A DNA stretch of 64,000 bases from Coleofasciculus sp. FACHB-T130 (GTDB taxonomy: Bacteria; Cyanobacteriota; Cyanobacteriia; Cyanobacteriales; FACHB-T130). Under the pieces are notes generated by a model. It ran no database searches. It had not been told where the DNA came from and saw only the letters and a list, made by a program, of their open reading frames with translations. Below, one piece after another: positions 32,610 through 42,320 of the stretch (position 1 is the first letter of the stretch; each line of letters opens with the position of its first letter). The DNA lies in NCBI RefSeq assembly GCF_014695375.1, contig NZ_JACJOG010000041.1:124001-188000 (forward strand), read 5' to 3'. Both the position numbers and the translations under genes were made by a program.

Positions 32610-33866
32610 TTCTTCGTTGCCCATTGCCTGACCTGCTAAGTAAGCAGTCGTCCAGGCACTCTGAAAGTTAAAGCCACCCGTGACGCCGTCAATATCGAGG
32701 ATTTCTCCGGCAAAGTAAAGTCCCGGACAGATGCGGCTTTCCATTGTCTTAAAGTTCACTTCCTTTAAGTTGACGCCGCCACAGGTAACGAATTCTTCCT
32801 TAAAGACACCCTTCCCCTGAATTTGGTACTTACCCTCGGAAAGTTCTTGAATGAGCTGATTGAGAACTTTATTAGATAATTCCGCCCAACGCTGTTCCCC
32901 ACTAATCCCCACAGCAGCAATTAAACTCTGCCAGAGGCGTCGAGGTAAGGGCAGCGGACAACTGGTAGAAATGGCGCGTTGGGGCAATTGGGACTTGACC
33001 GCCAAAAGCATTTCCCGCAGCTTTTCCGGGTTGTACTGGGGTAGCCAATTAATTTGCAACGTTGTTCGATAATTGCAATCGTGCAGCATTCTAGCCGCCC
33101 AAGCAGACAGTTTCAAGGCAGCAGGGCCACTCAAACCCCAGTGGGTAATCAGTAATGGCCCGATTTGTTCTAACTGAGTTTTACCGACACCTAAACGCAG
33201 CCGCGCACTTTCCACGCTGACTCCGGCTAAATCTTGCAACCGGGGGTCGGAAATCGTAAAGGTGAATAGAGAGGGAACGGGTGGTTCAATCGTGTGTCCT
33301 AAAGTTTTTGCCCAGCGGTAGCCTTGGGGATTGCTGCCGGTAGCGAGGAGAATGCGATCGCACTTGAGGATCTCTCCTGACTTCAACTGGATCTCAAAGC
33401 CGGTGTCGAGTGGTTGATTCAATGAAGTCACTTGCCGGAAAATCTTATCAACAGGTGTTCCCCTGCGAATCTGCACTCCAGATGCCCTTGCTGCCTCAAA
33501 CAGACAATCCACAATAGTTTCGGAACTATCTGTAATTGGAAACATCCGTCCATCCGGTTCAGTTTTCAATTGGACGCCGCGATCGCTAAACCAAACGACT
33601 GTATCTTTAGCTTGGAAACGACTAAAAGCCCCCCGAAGTGCTTTCCCGCCTCTGGGGTAATATTGCACTAAACCAGCCGGGTCAAAGCAAGCATGAGTAA
33701 CATTGCATCGCCCGCCGCCAGAAATCCGAACTTTAGATAAGGGTTGTCGTCCTGCTTCTAACAAAATTACTTGCGCGTGGGGATAAGTTTCGGCACAGGT
33801 AATTGCACCAAAAAAACCCGCTGCCCCACCGCCAATCACTACTACTTTTAAAGGTTGCACAATCAA
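32598..33866 (-). CDS. NAD(P)/FAD-dependent oxidoreductase (HI0933/BaiN family)
   Basis: 422 residues from TTG at 33866, or 420 from GTG at 33860; neither has a clear ribosome binding site. The FAD-binding beta-alpha-beta is VVVIGGGAAGFFGAI, followed by the family signature KVRISGGGRCNVTHA, and at the C-terminus YFAGEILDIDGVTGGFNFQSA, which closes around FAD. The family includes flavoproteins that reduce or oxidise varied small molecules; the substrate here is unknown. The end overlaps a heptamer repeat. It is transcribed towards lpxD and may be cotranscribed with it. Confidence 0.88.
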   Translation of the reverse strand: MIVQPLKVVVIGGGAAGFFGAITCAETYPHAQVILLEAGRQPLSKVRISGGGRCNVTHACFDPAGLVQYYPRGGKALRGAFSRFQAKDTVVWFSDRGVQLKTEPDGRMFPITDSSETIVDCLFEAARASGVQIRRGTPVDKIFRQVTSLNQPLDTGFEIQLKSGEILKCDRILLATGSNPQGYRWAKTLGHTIEPPVPSLFTFTISDPRLQDLAGVSVESARLRLGVGKTQLEQIGPLLITHWGLSGPAALKLSAWAARMLHDCNYRTTLQINWLPQYNPEKLREMLLAVKSQLPQRAISTSCPLPLPRRLWQSLIAAVGISGEQRWAELSNKVLNQLIQELSEGKYQIQGKGVFKEEFVTCGGVNLKEVNFKTMESRICPGLYFAGEILDIDGVTGGFNFQSAWTTAYLAGQAMGNEEIKN

Positions 33867-33916
33867 GCTATTGCCGATTTCACGGAATATTTCCGTACAG
33901 ATGCGATATTATCTCT

Positions 33917-34081
33917 CTACCCGTCGTATGGTTCAAAATCCGCTTTTGTAGCTCCACACGTAGGACATACCCAGTCTTCCGGGATATCTTCAAATGCCGT
34001 ACCCGGTTGGATACCGCTATCTGGGTCGCCCTGTTGTTGATCGTAGATGTAGTTGCAAACTGTACATATATACTTCTTCAT
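33917..34081 (-). CDS. Rubredoxin
   Basis: 54 residues, [14 protein letters not shown] at the start and [18 protein letters not shown] at the end, with GAGGAG six nt before the ATG. The CxxC...CPxCGA pairs are the Fe(Cys)4 ligands, and [16 protein letters not shown] is the usual rubredoxin middle. There is no C-terminal membrane anchor, so this is a soluble rubredoxin and not RubA of photosystem assembly. It lies just upstream of the flavoprotein on the same strand (about 50 bp), so the flavoprotein could be its redox partner (inference). Confidence 0.93.
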   Translation of the reverse strand: MKKYICTVCNYIYDQQQGDPDSGIQPGTAFEDIPEDWVCPTCGATKADFEPYDG

Positions 34082-34115
34082 TATCGCTCCTCAACATTTG
34101 CCTATACATAATACT

Positions 34116-34149
34116 AAAAGCCGACGTAATCGAAATTACATCGGCTTTT
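34116..34149 (-). terminator. Rho-independent terminator after the YflT-ChaB gene
   Basis: Arms AAAAGCCGATGTAAT and ATTACGTCGGCTTTT (minus strand) with one mismatch and a TCGA-type loop, ending in TTTT. It lies between the stress-protein gene and rubredoxin and separates their transcripts. Confidence 0.7.
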
Positions 34150-34301
34150 GCAGAACCCATTGTTCATCTTCGAGAAACTTAAGTTTTGAGCCAAGGACTA
34201 TCGCTGAATCGCACTCGCCTTAAGCCGAATCAAAAGTTTTGAAACCCACGCCAGCAGGTTAATTCTCTTGTAGTGTAGACGCACTTTCAACCGCCCAGTT
34301 G

Positions 34302-35093
34302 CTACAACTTTGCTTTAGCCTTCGACCAAAAGCCGTGTTCATCTTGTTCAAATTGATCAGAAACAACATCCCAAGCATGATGGTCAGCTTTGGATTCATC
34401 GCCAGAGTCTTCTAGCGCTTTGTTGTAATTGGCGATAAATGTCCTTTGAGCATCCTCTGAGAGGTGAGAACGAACTTCCGGGGACAAATCGCTAGGACTT
34501 TCCAGTTTCCCAGCGCGTTTGCGGGGTAATGTGGTTTCGCTGGTATGCACTTCTTCGCCACCAGCACTTTCTAGCAGCAGCTGAATTTCACCGGATTGAT
34601 TGGCAGAGACTTCTACAACTACCAGAAAATCTCCAGCTTCGACGCGAGTTTGATAAATGGCAGCTTTGTCTTCTGGCATTCCCAAAGCGACCAAAGCAGA
34701 AACTAAACCAGCGCCCGCTGCACCCGCTAAAGCACCACTCGCTGCACCCAGCAACGCCGCACCAATGGGTCCTGCCGCGACGACTGAACCTACAAAAGGA
34801 ATGAACAGCACTCCCACACCAGTCAGCAAGCCAAGGGCTGAACCAAACAAGGAACCAAAGATGCCGCCGCTTCTCAGCCCGCCTAAAATCACATCTTTTT
34901 TGGTGATGAATCCAGCAATGCGAGTTTCGGAATGAAAGTTTTTGCCGATTACTGAAATATCGTCGCGGGAAATCCCCCGATCGAGCAAGCGGTGAATCAC
35001 TTTCTCAATTTGTTCGCGCTCTTTGAAAACGGCTGAGATACTGCGTTCTACTGTGGAAACACTTGGCTGTGTAGTTGGGTTTGTCGCGGTCAT
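34302..35093 (-). CDS. Stress protein with YflT-like, Gly-rich and ChaB domains
   Basis: 263 residues. The N-terminus (16-75) resembles general-stress YflT/17M domains ([28 protein letters not shown]). A long Gly/Ala hydrophobic stretch (about 72-140) follows, probably membrane-inserting. A short linker leads to a ChaB-like module at 200-262 ([17 protein letters not shown], then [17 protein letters not shown]). ChaB is named as a cation-transport regulator but its biochemistry is unclear. The fusion suggests a membrane-associated stress factor. No Tat or Sec signal. Confidence 0.75.
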   Translation of the reverse strand: MTATNPTTQPSVSTVERSISAVFKEREQIEKVIHRLLDRGISRDDISVIGKNFHSETRIAGFITKKDVILGGLRSGGIFGSLFGSALGLLTGVGVLFIPFVGSVVAAGPIGAALLGAASGALAGAAGAGLVSALVALGMPEDKAAIYQTRVEAGDFLVVVEVSANQSGEIQLLLESAGGEEVHTSETTLPRKRAGKLESPSDLSPEVRSHLSEDAQRTFIANYNKALEDSGDESKADHHAWDVVSDQFEQDEHGFWSKAKAKL

Positions 35094-35241
35094 TCACTTC
35101 TCCTGAAATTTGTTTTTTAATTTTTGTTAATTTCTCTTGGAGAATAGCGAACATGACAATTCCAGCGAATCGCCCCGAAGGTTGATATTAAATGTATTTA
35201 AAGATACTAAATGACTTAACAAACTTTGAAAAAGAAAGCAA

Positions 35242-35613
35242 TTATCGGCGAGTGCGCTGAACGCCGTAAGTAATCCCACTCGCAATTGAAAGCAAAATTA
35301 ATATCCAGATAACGCCGCCAGGGATGAACGTGAGAATTCCAAATCCTCGCAACAGATACACCGCAATTGTCAGCCCTACAACACTGGCAAAAATAGAAGA
35401 AATCAGGGTTTCAGGGTTAGGAGTTTGGCTCACAGACTCGACCAAATAAATGGTTAAAACAGAATATTGCCATCGGCTACGTCCGCCCAAGCTGCAAATG
35501 CCGCCGAGGATACCAGCAACCAAGGTAAAGAGAACTAACGCCCAGATGACGTAGTCAGGAAGCTGCTTCAGAACGCCCGATCCTTTCAGCACCACGATAA
35601 TCGCTGTAATCAC
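35242..35613 (-). CDS. Small multi-pass membrane protein
   Basis: About 123 residues. Hydrophobic segments at about 1-12, 20-42, 70-90 and 95-115 predict three to four membrane passes. The start is uncertain: the frame is open further upstream but without an ATG, and 35613 is a GTG. It resembles small cyanobacterial proteins of unknown function; no motif seen. Confidence 0.6.
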   Translation of the reverse strand: MITAIIVVLKGSGVLKQLPDYVIWALVLFTLVAGILGGICSLGGRSRWQYSVLTIYLVESVSQTPNPETLISSIFASVVGLTIAVYLLRGFGILTFIPGGVIWILILLSIASGITYGVQRTRR

Positions 35614-35851
35614 TAAAGCAATGCCAGCGATACAACAAAATTGCGGTGCCTGGGTTGGGAGAGCGACTCACGTTCCTTGGCTCCTGACATGCTTGAGGAA
35701 TTATGGTCATCATTGTTACATACTGAGTTGCTGAAACAGCGATGTAGGATCAAATTAGGAGATTAGCCAACATACCTTGCCTTCCACGTCCGAGACAACC
35801 TGTGTTAGCTTGACATCGAATTACTATTGATTGAGGAGTAGCTGAGTCAGT

Positions 35852-36439
35852 ATGAGTATACTTTTTCCGTCGGACTCGATGGATGCCGCCTCAGACTTGT
35901 CGCTGAGCAAGAGATACTCAACGGCGCTTTTGCAAGGTGAGATTTTGATAGAAACGCAATTGCGTTCTACTTGGGGGGGTGCTGTTACTGCCCAAATGTA
36001 TTTGCCAATCGAGCGATCGCGCGTTTGGCAACAAGTGACAGACTATCCCCGTTGGGTGCAATATTTCCCAGATGTTACTCACTCTGAGGTACTGCACTCC
36101 AACGTCTCCTCGCCTGTTGGCTTACCGGAAGGGACGAGTTCCAAGAGTGTTTACCAAGTTGCCACGAAAACTTTCCTGTTTCTCAGTCTTCAGGTTGAGG
36201 CTTATCTGAGTGTGTCTGAGATCGTGCAGCAGGAAATTCATTTTCGCTTGGAAAAAGGTACTTTTACCGATTTCTGTGCTGACTTAAGTTTGCAAGATTA
36301 CGAGAATGGCACTTTGCTCACCTATACAGTAAAAGCAACGCCCAATATCCCAGTGCCGTCAATTTTCATCGAACAGGCAATGCAGCTAGAACTGCCTGTG
36401 AATATGCGAACTATGCGCCAGGTGATGTGCGGCAGTTAA
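35852..36439 (+). CDS. SRPBCC (START-like) family protein
   Basis: 195 residues. After a variable N-terminus, residues 40-190 follow the polyketide-cyclase/START pattern: AQMYLPIERSRVWQQVTDY, then PRWVQYFPDVTHSEVL and a C-terminal amphipathic helix FIEQAMQLELPVNMRTMRQ. Such proteins bind lipids or hydrophobic ligands in a helix-grip pocket. No enzymatic residues can be assigned. Monocistronic. Confidence 0.75.
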   Translation: MSILFPSDSMDAASDLSLSKRYSTALLQGEILIETQLRSTWGGAVTAQMYLPIERSRVWQQVTDYPRWVQYFPDVTHSEVLHSNVSSPVGLPEGTSSKSVYQVATKTFLFLSLQVEAYLSVSEIVQQEIHFRLEKGTFTDFCADLSLQDYENGTLLTYTVKATPNIPVPSIFIEQAMQLELPVNMRTMRQVMCGS

Positions 36440-36507
36440 AAGAGGCGATCGCGTTTAGTTCTAAATGCACCTAAATTATCGGGGATAACGATACCAGGCA
36501 GAATTCT

Positions 36508-36957
36508 TCATCGGATATTTGTCTGGTATAAATTAGCACTATTTAAGTCAGCCCCAAGCAAGTTGGCATTTTTCAGCTTGGCACCTGTCAAGTTTGCAAA
36601 TCTCAAAGTCGCTTTTTGCAGGTCAGCACCTTCTAAGTTGGCATCCGTTAAGCGCGTAAATCTTAGGATGGCATTTTGTAAGTTAGCGTTTCTGAGCTGG
36701 GCGCGAGCTAAGTCCGCTACGTATAAGTTAGCACCAGCCAGATTGGCTCCGGTTAGGTTGGCTTTCCTTAAGTTAGCCCGTTGCAGGTTCGCTTCTCTCA
36801 AGTCGGCACCGCTTAAATCAGCACCGGAAAGGTCGCACCCTACGCATTCTTTCGTTTCCAGCAATCGTTTGACGTGCCCCATATTTGCCGCTTGTACGGG
36901 CGTCGCCAGCGATAGCGGCACCGATAAAGCGGCGGCAACCAGTATTGTGAGTTTCAT
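36508..36957 (-). CDS. Secreted pentapeptide-repeat protein
   Basis: 149 residues with AGGAGG upstream. A Sec signal (about 1-23, cut after VQA) precedes a short CVGC segment and then about 20 A(D/N)LXX pentapeptides (SGADLSGADLREANLQRANL and so on). These form a right-handed quadrilateral beta-helix. The Cys pair CVGC lies just before the helix. Function unknown; periplasmic or lumenal location is predicted. Confidence 0.8.
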   Translation of the reverse strand: MKLTILVAAALSVPLSLATPVQAANMGHVKRLLETKECVGCDLSGADLSGADLREANLQRANLRKANLTGANLAGANLYVADLARAQLRNANLQNAILRFTRLTDANLEGADLQKATLRFANLTGAKLKNANLLGADLNSANLYQTNIR

Positions 36958-37333
36958 GACGTTTTTCGCCTCCTAAGCTTATTATCCAGCGAGGCGTTAT
37001 CTCTGAGGAGAAAGAAAACCGCCACATTTGTCTATCCAATTGGGTTGGTTAAATCATTTAAAACTGTTTCTTATATGACGTTTGCAATAAACCTTAAAAA
37101 TTTAATAAATTTTTAATACTAAGAATACAAACAAAAGTTTCGGTTATCAAAAGCTAAAAGATTTATAAATTCGTTACGCTTCTTGACGATTTGGTGTAAT
37201 TTTAAATAAGGAAAAATATCTTAAAATCTATACAAAGGTGGATTGCTTGCAGTCCAGATGAAGGGAAAAAAGGAACCCTTTAAAAATGCGGTTAGGAATT
37301 GGTAAATCCTCTTGATTAAAGGAAGTTTATAAA
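36958..37333. other. AT-rich gap before the kinase remnant
   Basis: No gene or RNA recognised. The gap separates divergent units: the pentapeptide gene (minus) and the histidine-kinase remnant (plus). Confidence 0.5.
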
Positions 37334-37728
37334 CCCATCCTCAGACGCGAGGCGATCTAGTTGCGGCAAGTTTTAATTAACTTACTTCGCAATGCAGTCA
37401 AGTTTACAGAAATTGGCGTTATAACTTTCAAAGTGGGCTACCAAACGGAGAGAACCCAGTTTCAGGTGGCAGATACAGGAATTGGTATTACACCGGATGC
37501 AAAAGGAACCGGATTAAAATTGGCAATTCGCTGTCAATTAGTTCAACTGATGAGTGGCGCATTCAAAGTCAAGAGTACCCTCCACCTGCCAAGGAAATCG
37601 CAGACTTGCTCGATCTAGGCAAGGAAAGACGATTTTAGAGGCGTCGTAGAGCGATCGCTTACCTTGAGGGGTTGGATCGGCAGTTGATTCCGTATACTAC
37701 CCATTTTGTCAATTCGGTAAGGTTTTAA
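37334..37728 (+). pseudogene. Decayed hybrid histidine kinase remnant
   Basis: Fragments in several frames match a hybrid kinase C-terminus. HPQTRGDL is followed by a frameshift, then LRQVLINLLRNAVKFTEIG and VADTGIGITPDA (ATPase N and G1 boxes). A deletion leads to KGTGLKLAI (G2 box) and LVQLMSGAFKVKSTL. PPAKEIADLLDL and finally GLDRQLIPYTTHFVNSVRF appear in a third frame, like the tail after kinase domains. The gene has lost the F box and most of its length. It lies 46 bp before an intact hybrid kinase. Confidence 0.8.
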
Positions 37729-37773
37729 AGAGAAACAAGTCTTATAGTTTATTACAGAATTTAAGAGGTATGA

Positions 37774-40137
37774 ATGAGTGTTGATACGGTTGAAAAAGGA
37801 GTTATCTTAATCGTTGATGACACTCCTACCAATTTGGGAATGCTGTTCGATTTCCTGGCTCATTCCGGCTTCCAAGTTTTAGTGGCTGAAGATGGCGAAA
37901 GTGCAATTGAAAGCGCTGAATATGCTTCACCCGACCTAATTTTATTAGATGTACTCATGCCCGGAATAGATGGATTTGAAACTTGCCGCCGCCTAAAAGC
38001 GAATCAAGTAACTCAAGATATTCCCGTAATTTTTATGACCGCTCTGAGTGAGACAGTGGATAAGGTCAAAGGGTTGAATCTTGGGGCGGTAGATTACATT
38101 ACTAAACCGCTCCAGCATGAAGAAGTTTTAGCCCGTGTCAGCATCCACCTGCGCCTGCGTTGCTTGACCAAAAAACTGATAGACCAAAATATACGTTTAG
38201 AACAGGAGATATGCGAACGCAAACAAGCAGAAGCAGAACGAGAGCAAGCATTTATAGCGCTCCAGGAAAGCGAAGCTCGATTTAGATGCTTGGTTGAATC
38301 GAATATCATTGGGATTATTTTCGCAGATTTTCGGGGCAATATTACCGAAGCGAATGATGCCTTTCTACAGATGGTGGGATATGAGCGGGAGGAACTGCCA
38401 ACGGGAGGTTTGCGTTGGGATGAAATTACTCCGCCCGAATATCGCCATTTAGACGAAGACGCGCTCGCACAATTCCTCAGTTCTGGCAATTGTACTCCCT
38501 ACGAGAAAGAATTTATTTCCAAAGATGGTCGTCGCGTTCCAGTGATGATTGGTGCAGCGCTGATGGAACCATCTCAACCAAACGTTGTCGGTTTTGTCCT
38601 TGACATCACCGAGCGCAAACAGGCAGATCGGAAAATCCAAGAACAAGCGGCTTTGCTTGATATTACAACCGATGCAATTCTCGTCCGAGACCTGAACAAC
38701 CAAATCCTATTTTGGAACAAAGGGGCTGAACGTTTGTACGGATGGAAGACAGAAGAAGTTTTTGGTAAGAATGCTAATCAACTTTTATACAAGGAAATTT
38801 CACCACAACTCCAAAAAAATCAGAATATTCTTGCCCAAGAAAACGAGTGGCAGGGTGAATTGCATCAAGTCACAAAAGACGGGAAAAATATTATCGTTGC
38901 AAGTCGCTGGACTCTCGTTCGGGATGAAGAAGAACAACCCAAATTTATCTTAACTGTTAATACCGATATTACAGAGAGGAAACAACTCGAAGCCCAGTTT
39001 CTTCGGGCACAGCGCATGGAGAGTATCGGCACTCTGGCAAGCGGGATTGCCCACGATCTCAACAATGCCCTAGCGCCTGTATTAATGTCTGTTCAAATCT
39101 TGGAACACAAACTTCAAGATGAGCAGAGCCGGCGAATACTAAAAACACTAGAAACCAATACTCAACGAAGTGCCGATCTCGTTAAACAAGTGCTGTCATT
39201 TGTGCGAGGAGTCGAAGGGAAGCGAACCACCTTGCAAGTAAGGCACATTATTAAAGAAATTGAGCAGATTGTTAAACAGACATTTTCTAGAGCGATTGAA
39301 ATCCGCACCGATATCCCGATGCTCGATCTTTGGACTATTTCTGGGGATGCAACTCAGCTGCACCAAGTATTGATGAATCTCTGTGTAAACGCTAGGGATG
39401 CGATGCCAAACGGGGGAACTTTAGAGCTTTGTGCCAGGAATCTGTGGGTTGATGAACACTATGCCCGGATGAATCTTGATGCTAAGGTTGGCCCTTACGT
39501 TGTCATTACTGTATCCGATACAGGGATGGGAATCTCAAGGGAAATAATAGATAGAATCTTTGAGCCATTTTTCACCACAAAAGAGATAGGACAAGGTACT
39601 GGCTTAGGTCTTTCAACGGTGATGGGTATCGTTAAAAGTCACGGTGGATTTGTGCAGGTACTTAGCGAAGTAGGCCAAGGAACGCAATTTTATATTTACT
39701 TACCCGTAACGCAGGCAACGATACCAGATGAGACGAAAAGCTTGCCTCATGAATTGCCTAGAGGACAAGGAGAATTAATTCTCGTTGTTGATGATGAATA
39801 TTCAATTCGAGAGCTTACGAAAATTTCTCTAGAAACCTATAATTACAAGGTTTTAACCGCTAATGATGGAGTGGAGGCATTGGTGCTATATGCAGAACAC
39901 AAGCAAGATATTAACGCTGTATTAGTCGATATGATGATGCCAGCTATGGATGGTATAACGACTATCCGGGCTTTGCAAAAAATCAATCCACAGGTCAAGA
40001 TTATTGCAGTTAGCGGACTTACATCTAATTACCAGATAACTGAAATCGCTGGAAATAACGTCAAAACATTTTTACCAAAGCCCTACACCTCAGAGGAATT
40101 GTTGAAAAATATACAGGTGGTTCTTGGTAAAAATTAG
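37774..40137 (+). CDS. Hybrid histidine kinase: REC-PAS-PAS-HisKA-HATPase-REC
   Basis: 787 residues with GAGG upstream of the ATG. Receiver 1 (10-130) carries [13 protein letters not shown]. Two PAS domains (about 165-290 and 290-410) each end in an ITERKQ motif. HisKA has the phosphoacceptor in [15 protein letters not shown]; the HATPase boxes are [18 protein letters not shown] and GTGLGLSTV. Receiver 2 (about 665-785) carries [12 protein letters not shown]. Both receivers have the conserved Asp and a C-terminal Lys (KP), so a multistep phosphorelay is likely. No membrane segment; cytosolic. It follows a decayed kinase gene and ends in a strong hairpin. Confidence 0.92.
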   Translation: MSVDTVEKGVILIVDDTPTNLGMLFDFLAHSGFQVLVAEDGESAIESAEYASPDLILLDVLMPGIDGFETCRRLKANQVTQDIPVIFMTALSETVDKVKGLNLGAVDYITKPLQHEEVLARVSIHLRLRCLTKKLIDQNIRLEQEICERKQAEAEREQAFIALQESEARFRCLVESNIIGIIFADFRGNITEANDAFLQMVGYEREELPTGGLRWDEITPPEYRHLDEDALAQFLSSGNCTPYEKEFISKDGRRVPVMIGAALMEPSQPNVVGFVLDITERKQADRKIQEQAALLDITTDAILVRDLNNQILFWNKGAERLYGWKTEEVFGKNANQLLYKEISPQLQKNQNILAQENEWQGELHQVTKDGKNIIVASRWTLVRDEEEQPKFILTVNTDITERKQLEAQFLRAQRMESIGTLASGIAHDLNNALAPVLMSVQILEHKLQDEQSRRILKTLETNTQRSADLVKQVLSFVRGVEGKRTTLQVRHIIKEIEQIVKQTFSRAIEIRTDIPMLDLWTISGDATQLHQVLMNLCVNARDAMPNGGTLELCARNLWVDEHYARMNLDAKVGPYVVITVSDTGMGISREIIDRIFEPFFTTKEIGQGTGLGLSTVMGIVKSHGGFVQVLSEVGQGTQFYIYLPVTQATIPDETKSLPHELPRGQGELILVVDDEYSIRELTKISLETYNYKVLTANDGVEALVLYAEHKQDINAVLVDMMMPAMDGITTIRALQKINPQVKIIAVSGLTSNYQITEIAGNNVKTFLPKPYTSEELLKNIQVVLGKN

Positions 40138-40171
40138 AAGGTTTTGTTTTTCTATGATTGCCAATGTTTTC

Positions 40172-40204
40172 AGATACCCGACTTTTTAAAAAAGTCGGGT
40201 ATCT
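40172..40204 (+). terminator. Hairpin terminator, also a dispersed repeat
   Basis: Arms AGATACCCGACTTTTT and AAAAAGTCGGGTATCT are perfect complements around one base, 35 bp after the kinase stop. A sister copy, AGATACCCGACTTCT/AGAAGTCAGGTATCT, lies at 51391-51423, so this is a small repeat family used as a terminator here. Confidence 0.6.
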
Positions 40205-40260
40205 CGCTTTCACGTTGCAGCTCAATTTTATCTAATGCCCAAAGAATTTACTAGAAGCGA

Positions 40261-40353
40261 TCGCGCTTTACATCAGTTCTCGTCCAGTTAATCGCGCTTT
40301 ACATCAGTTCTCGCCCAGTTAATCGCGCTTTACATCAGTTCTTACCCAGCTAA
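40261..40353. repeat. Three tandem 31-bp repeats overlapping a stop codon
   Basis: Units start at 40261, 40292 and 40323, each with the core TCGCGCTTTACATCAGTTCT and then C-rich variants of CGYCCAGTTAA. The third unit covers the stop codon (40350-40352) of the WD40 kinase gene. Confidence 0.75.
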
Positions 40354-42203
40354 TCGCACCGCCAAATCTTGATAGTCTTGTCCTCGCTGCCACTGACTAA
40401 AGTCTGCCCATCCGGACTAAAAGCAACTGAATAAACCAAATTTGAATGCCCTCTGAGGGTGTGAATCAGCTTACCACTGTCAATCGACCAATTCTGAATG
40501 GTGTTGTCTCCACTACCACTGGCAAGAGTCTGCCCATCCGGACTAAAAGCGACGGAACAAACCGAATTTGAATATCCAGTGAGGCTGTGAATCAGCTTAC
40601 CAGTCTCCAAGTGCCAAATCTTGATAGTCTTATCTCCGCTACCACTGGCAAGAGTCTGCCCATTCGGACTAAAAGCAACTGAATAAACCCGGTTTAAATG
40701 CCCCGTGAAAGTGCGAATCAGCTTGCCACTGCCCGCCTGCCACAGCTTGATAGTGTAATCCTGACTGCTACTGGCAAGAGTTTGCCCATCCGGACTAAAG
40801 GCAACGGAAAAAATATAGTCTAAGTGCCCCGTAAAATCGCGAATCAGCTTGCCACTGCCCACCTGCCACAGCTTAATGATTTTGTCCCCACTACCACTGG
40901 CAAGAGTCTGCCCATCCGGACTAAAAACAACAGAATGAACCCACCTTGAATGCCCCGTGAAAGTGCGAATCAGCTTGCCACGGTCCACCTGCCACAGTTT
41001 AATAGTGCTGTCTCCACTACCACTGGCAAGAGTCTGCCCATCTGGACTGATAGCTATAGAACGAACCCAGCTTGAATGCCCGGTGAGGGTGTGAATCAGC
41101 TTGCCACTGTCCACCTGCCACAGCTTGATGCTGTAGTCCTGACTGCCACTGGCAACAGTCTGCCCATCTGGACTGATAGCTATAGAGCGAACCCAGCTTG
41201 AATGCCCGGTAAGCGTGCGGACACATCTCCAATTCTGGGGCTTTGGCGTTGGCGGTGGTGGCGCAGGTGTCGTCGCTTGTGCCTTTAGCGGTGGTGGGGT
41301 AGGTACAGCATTCAAGTCTTTCAACACTTCATCTGCTGATTGATAGCGTTCTTTCACATAATCTTTCAGTAACTTATCCAAAACTTGACTCAGTTGACTG
41401 CTGACATTTTTCCCCTTTTCCCTCAGATGCTCTTTCCATAGCCAGCAGCCCTCTAATGGATCGTAAAGTTCATCAAGCTTGGTTGCTGTCAGCAGATGAA
41501 TACAGGTAACGCCTAAACTGTATAAGTCACTGGCTGGATAAGCTTTACCGCTGCGAAATTGTTCGATGGGTGCGTAGCCTTCTGTGCCAGCTTTTGTGCC
41601 TGTTTTAGTTAAACCAGTGCCGACTGTTAATTTTTTAGAAATGCCAAAATCAATTAGGACGAATTTGCCATCTCTTTTACGTTTAATAATATTCGTCGGC
41701 TTGATATCCCGGTGAATCACCTGATGTTCGTGGACAAATTGCAGCACCGGCAATAAATCATTTAATAAATCTCGAATTTGCTCTTCTGTGAATGCTTGCT
41801 GCCGTTCCAAGTTTTGACCTAATTCCTGCCCTTCGATATATTGCTGCACCAGATACAGGCGTTTATCTTGCTCGAAATAGGCAAATAAACTGGGAATTTG
41901 TGGATGTTGTTCTCCCAGTTGCAGTAACTGTCTCGCTTCTTGCTCAAATAGCTGGGTTGCCTTCTGCATTGCCGCTGAATTGCCTTGAATCTCTGGCACT
42001 GGCAAAAATTGCTTAATTACACAAGGAGCTTTTAGCCTGTCTGCGTCTTCAGCCAAGAAAGTTCTACCAAATCCACCCTCGCCAATGGGCGCGATCGCGC
42101 GGTATCGATCCTTGAGCAGTAACTTCGTTCCGCAACTTGTACAAAAGTTTGTGCCAACAGGGTTTTGAGGCTTGTTGCAACCTGAATTCAGGCAATAGCT
42201 CAT
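40350..42203 (-). CDS. Ser/Thr protein kinase with seven WD40 repeats
   Basis: 617 residues. N-terminal zinc ribbon (CLNSGC...CTSC). The kinase domain spans about 35-300, with IGEGGFGRTF, the Lys in CVIKQF, HRDIKPTN and DFG, so it looks active. A Pro-rich linker (310-335) is followed by seven WD40 units (340-617), each beginning GHS.WV.S or similar and ending IKLW. Units 1 and 2 are the most alike. Together they should build one propeller for protein binding. This class is common in filamentous cyanobacteria; targets unknown. The 3' end overlaps tandem 31-bp repeats. Confidence 0.92.
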   Translation of the reverse strand: MSYCLNSGCNKPQNPVGTNFCTSCGTKLLLKDRYRAIAPIGEGGFGRTFLAEDADRLKAPCVIKQFLPVPEIQGNSAAMQKATQLFEQEARQLLQLGEQHPQIPSLFAYFEQDKRLYLVQQYIEGQELGQNLERQQAFTEEQIRDLLNDLLPVLQFVHEHQVIHRDIKPTNIIKRKRDGKFVLIDFGISKKLTVGTGLTKTGTKAGTEGYAPIEQFRSGKAYPASDLYSLGVTCIHLLTATKLDELYDPLEGCWLWKEHLREKGKNVSSQLSQVLDKLLKDYVKERYQSADEVLKDLNAVPTPPPLKAQATTPAPPPPTPKPQNWRCVRTLTGHSSWVRSIAISPDGQTVASGSQDYSIKLWQVDSGKLIHTLTGHSSWVRSIAISPDGQTLASGSGDSTIKLWQVDRGKLIRTFTGHSRWVHSVVFSPDGQTLASGSGDKIIKLWQVGSGKLIRDFTGHLDYIFSVAFSPDGQTLASSSQDYTIKLWQAGSGKLIRTFTGHLNRVYSVAFSPNGQTLASGSGDKTIKIWHLETGKLIHSLTGYSNSVCSVAFSPDGQTLASGSGDNTIQNWSIDSGKLIHTLRGHSNLVYSVAFSPDGQTLVSGSEDKTIKIWRCD

Positions 42204-42320
42204 AGACAGAAAATCGGCAGATTGCGTCTATGATAAAGCTTTTTGTGGAGCGGACATCTCTCCTGTATATAATTACTCATAATTTTAGAAAATACAAACA
42301 TTCCCTCAATTCTTTATATT

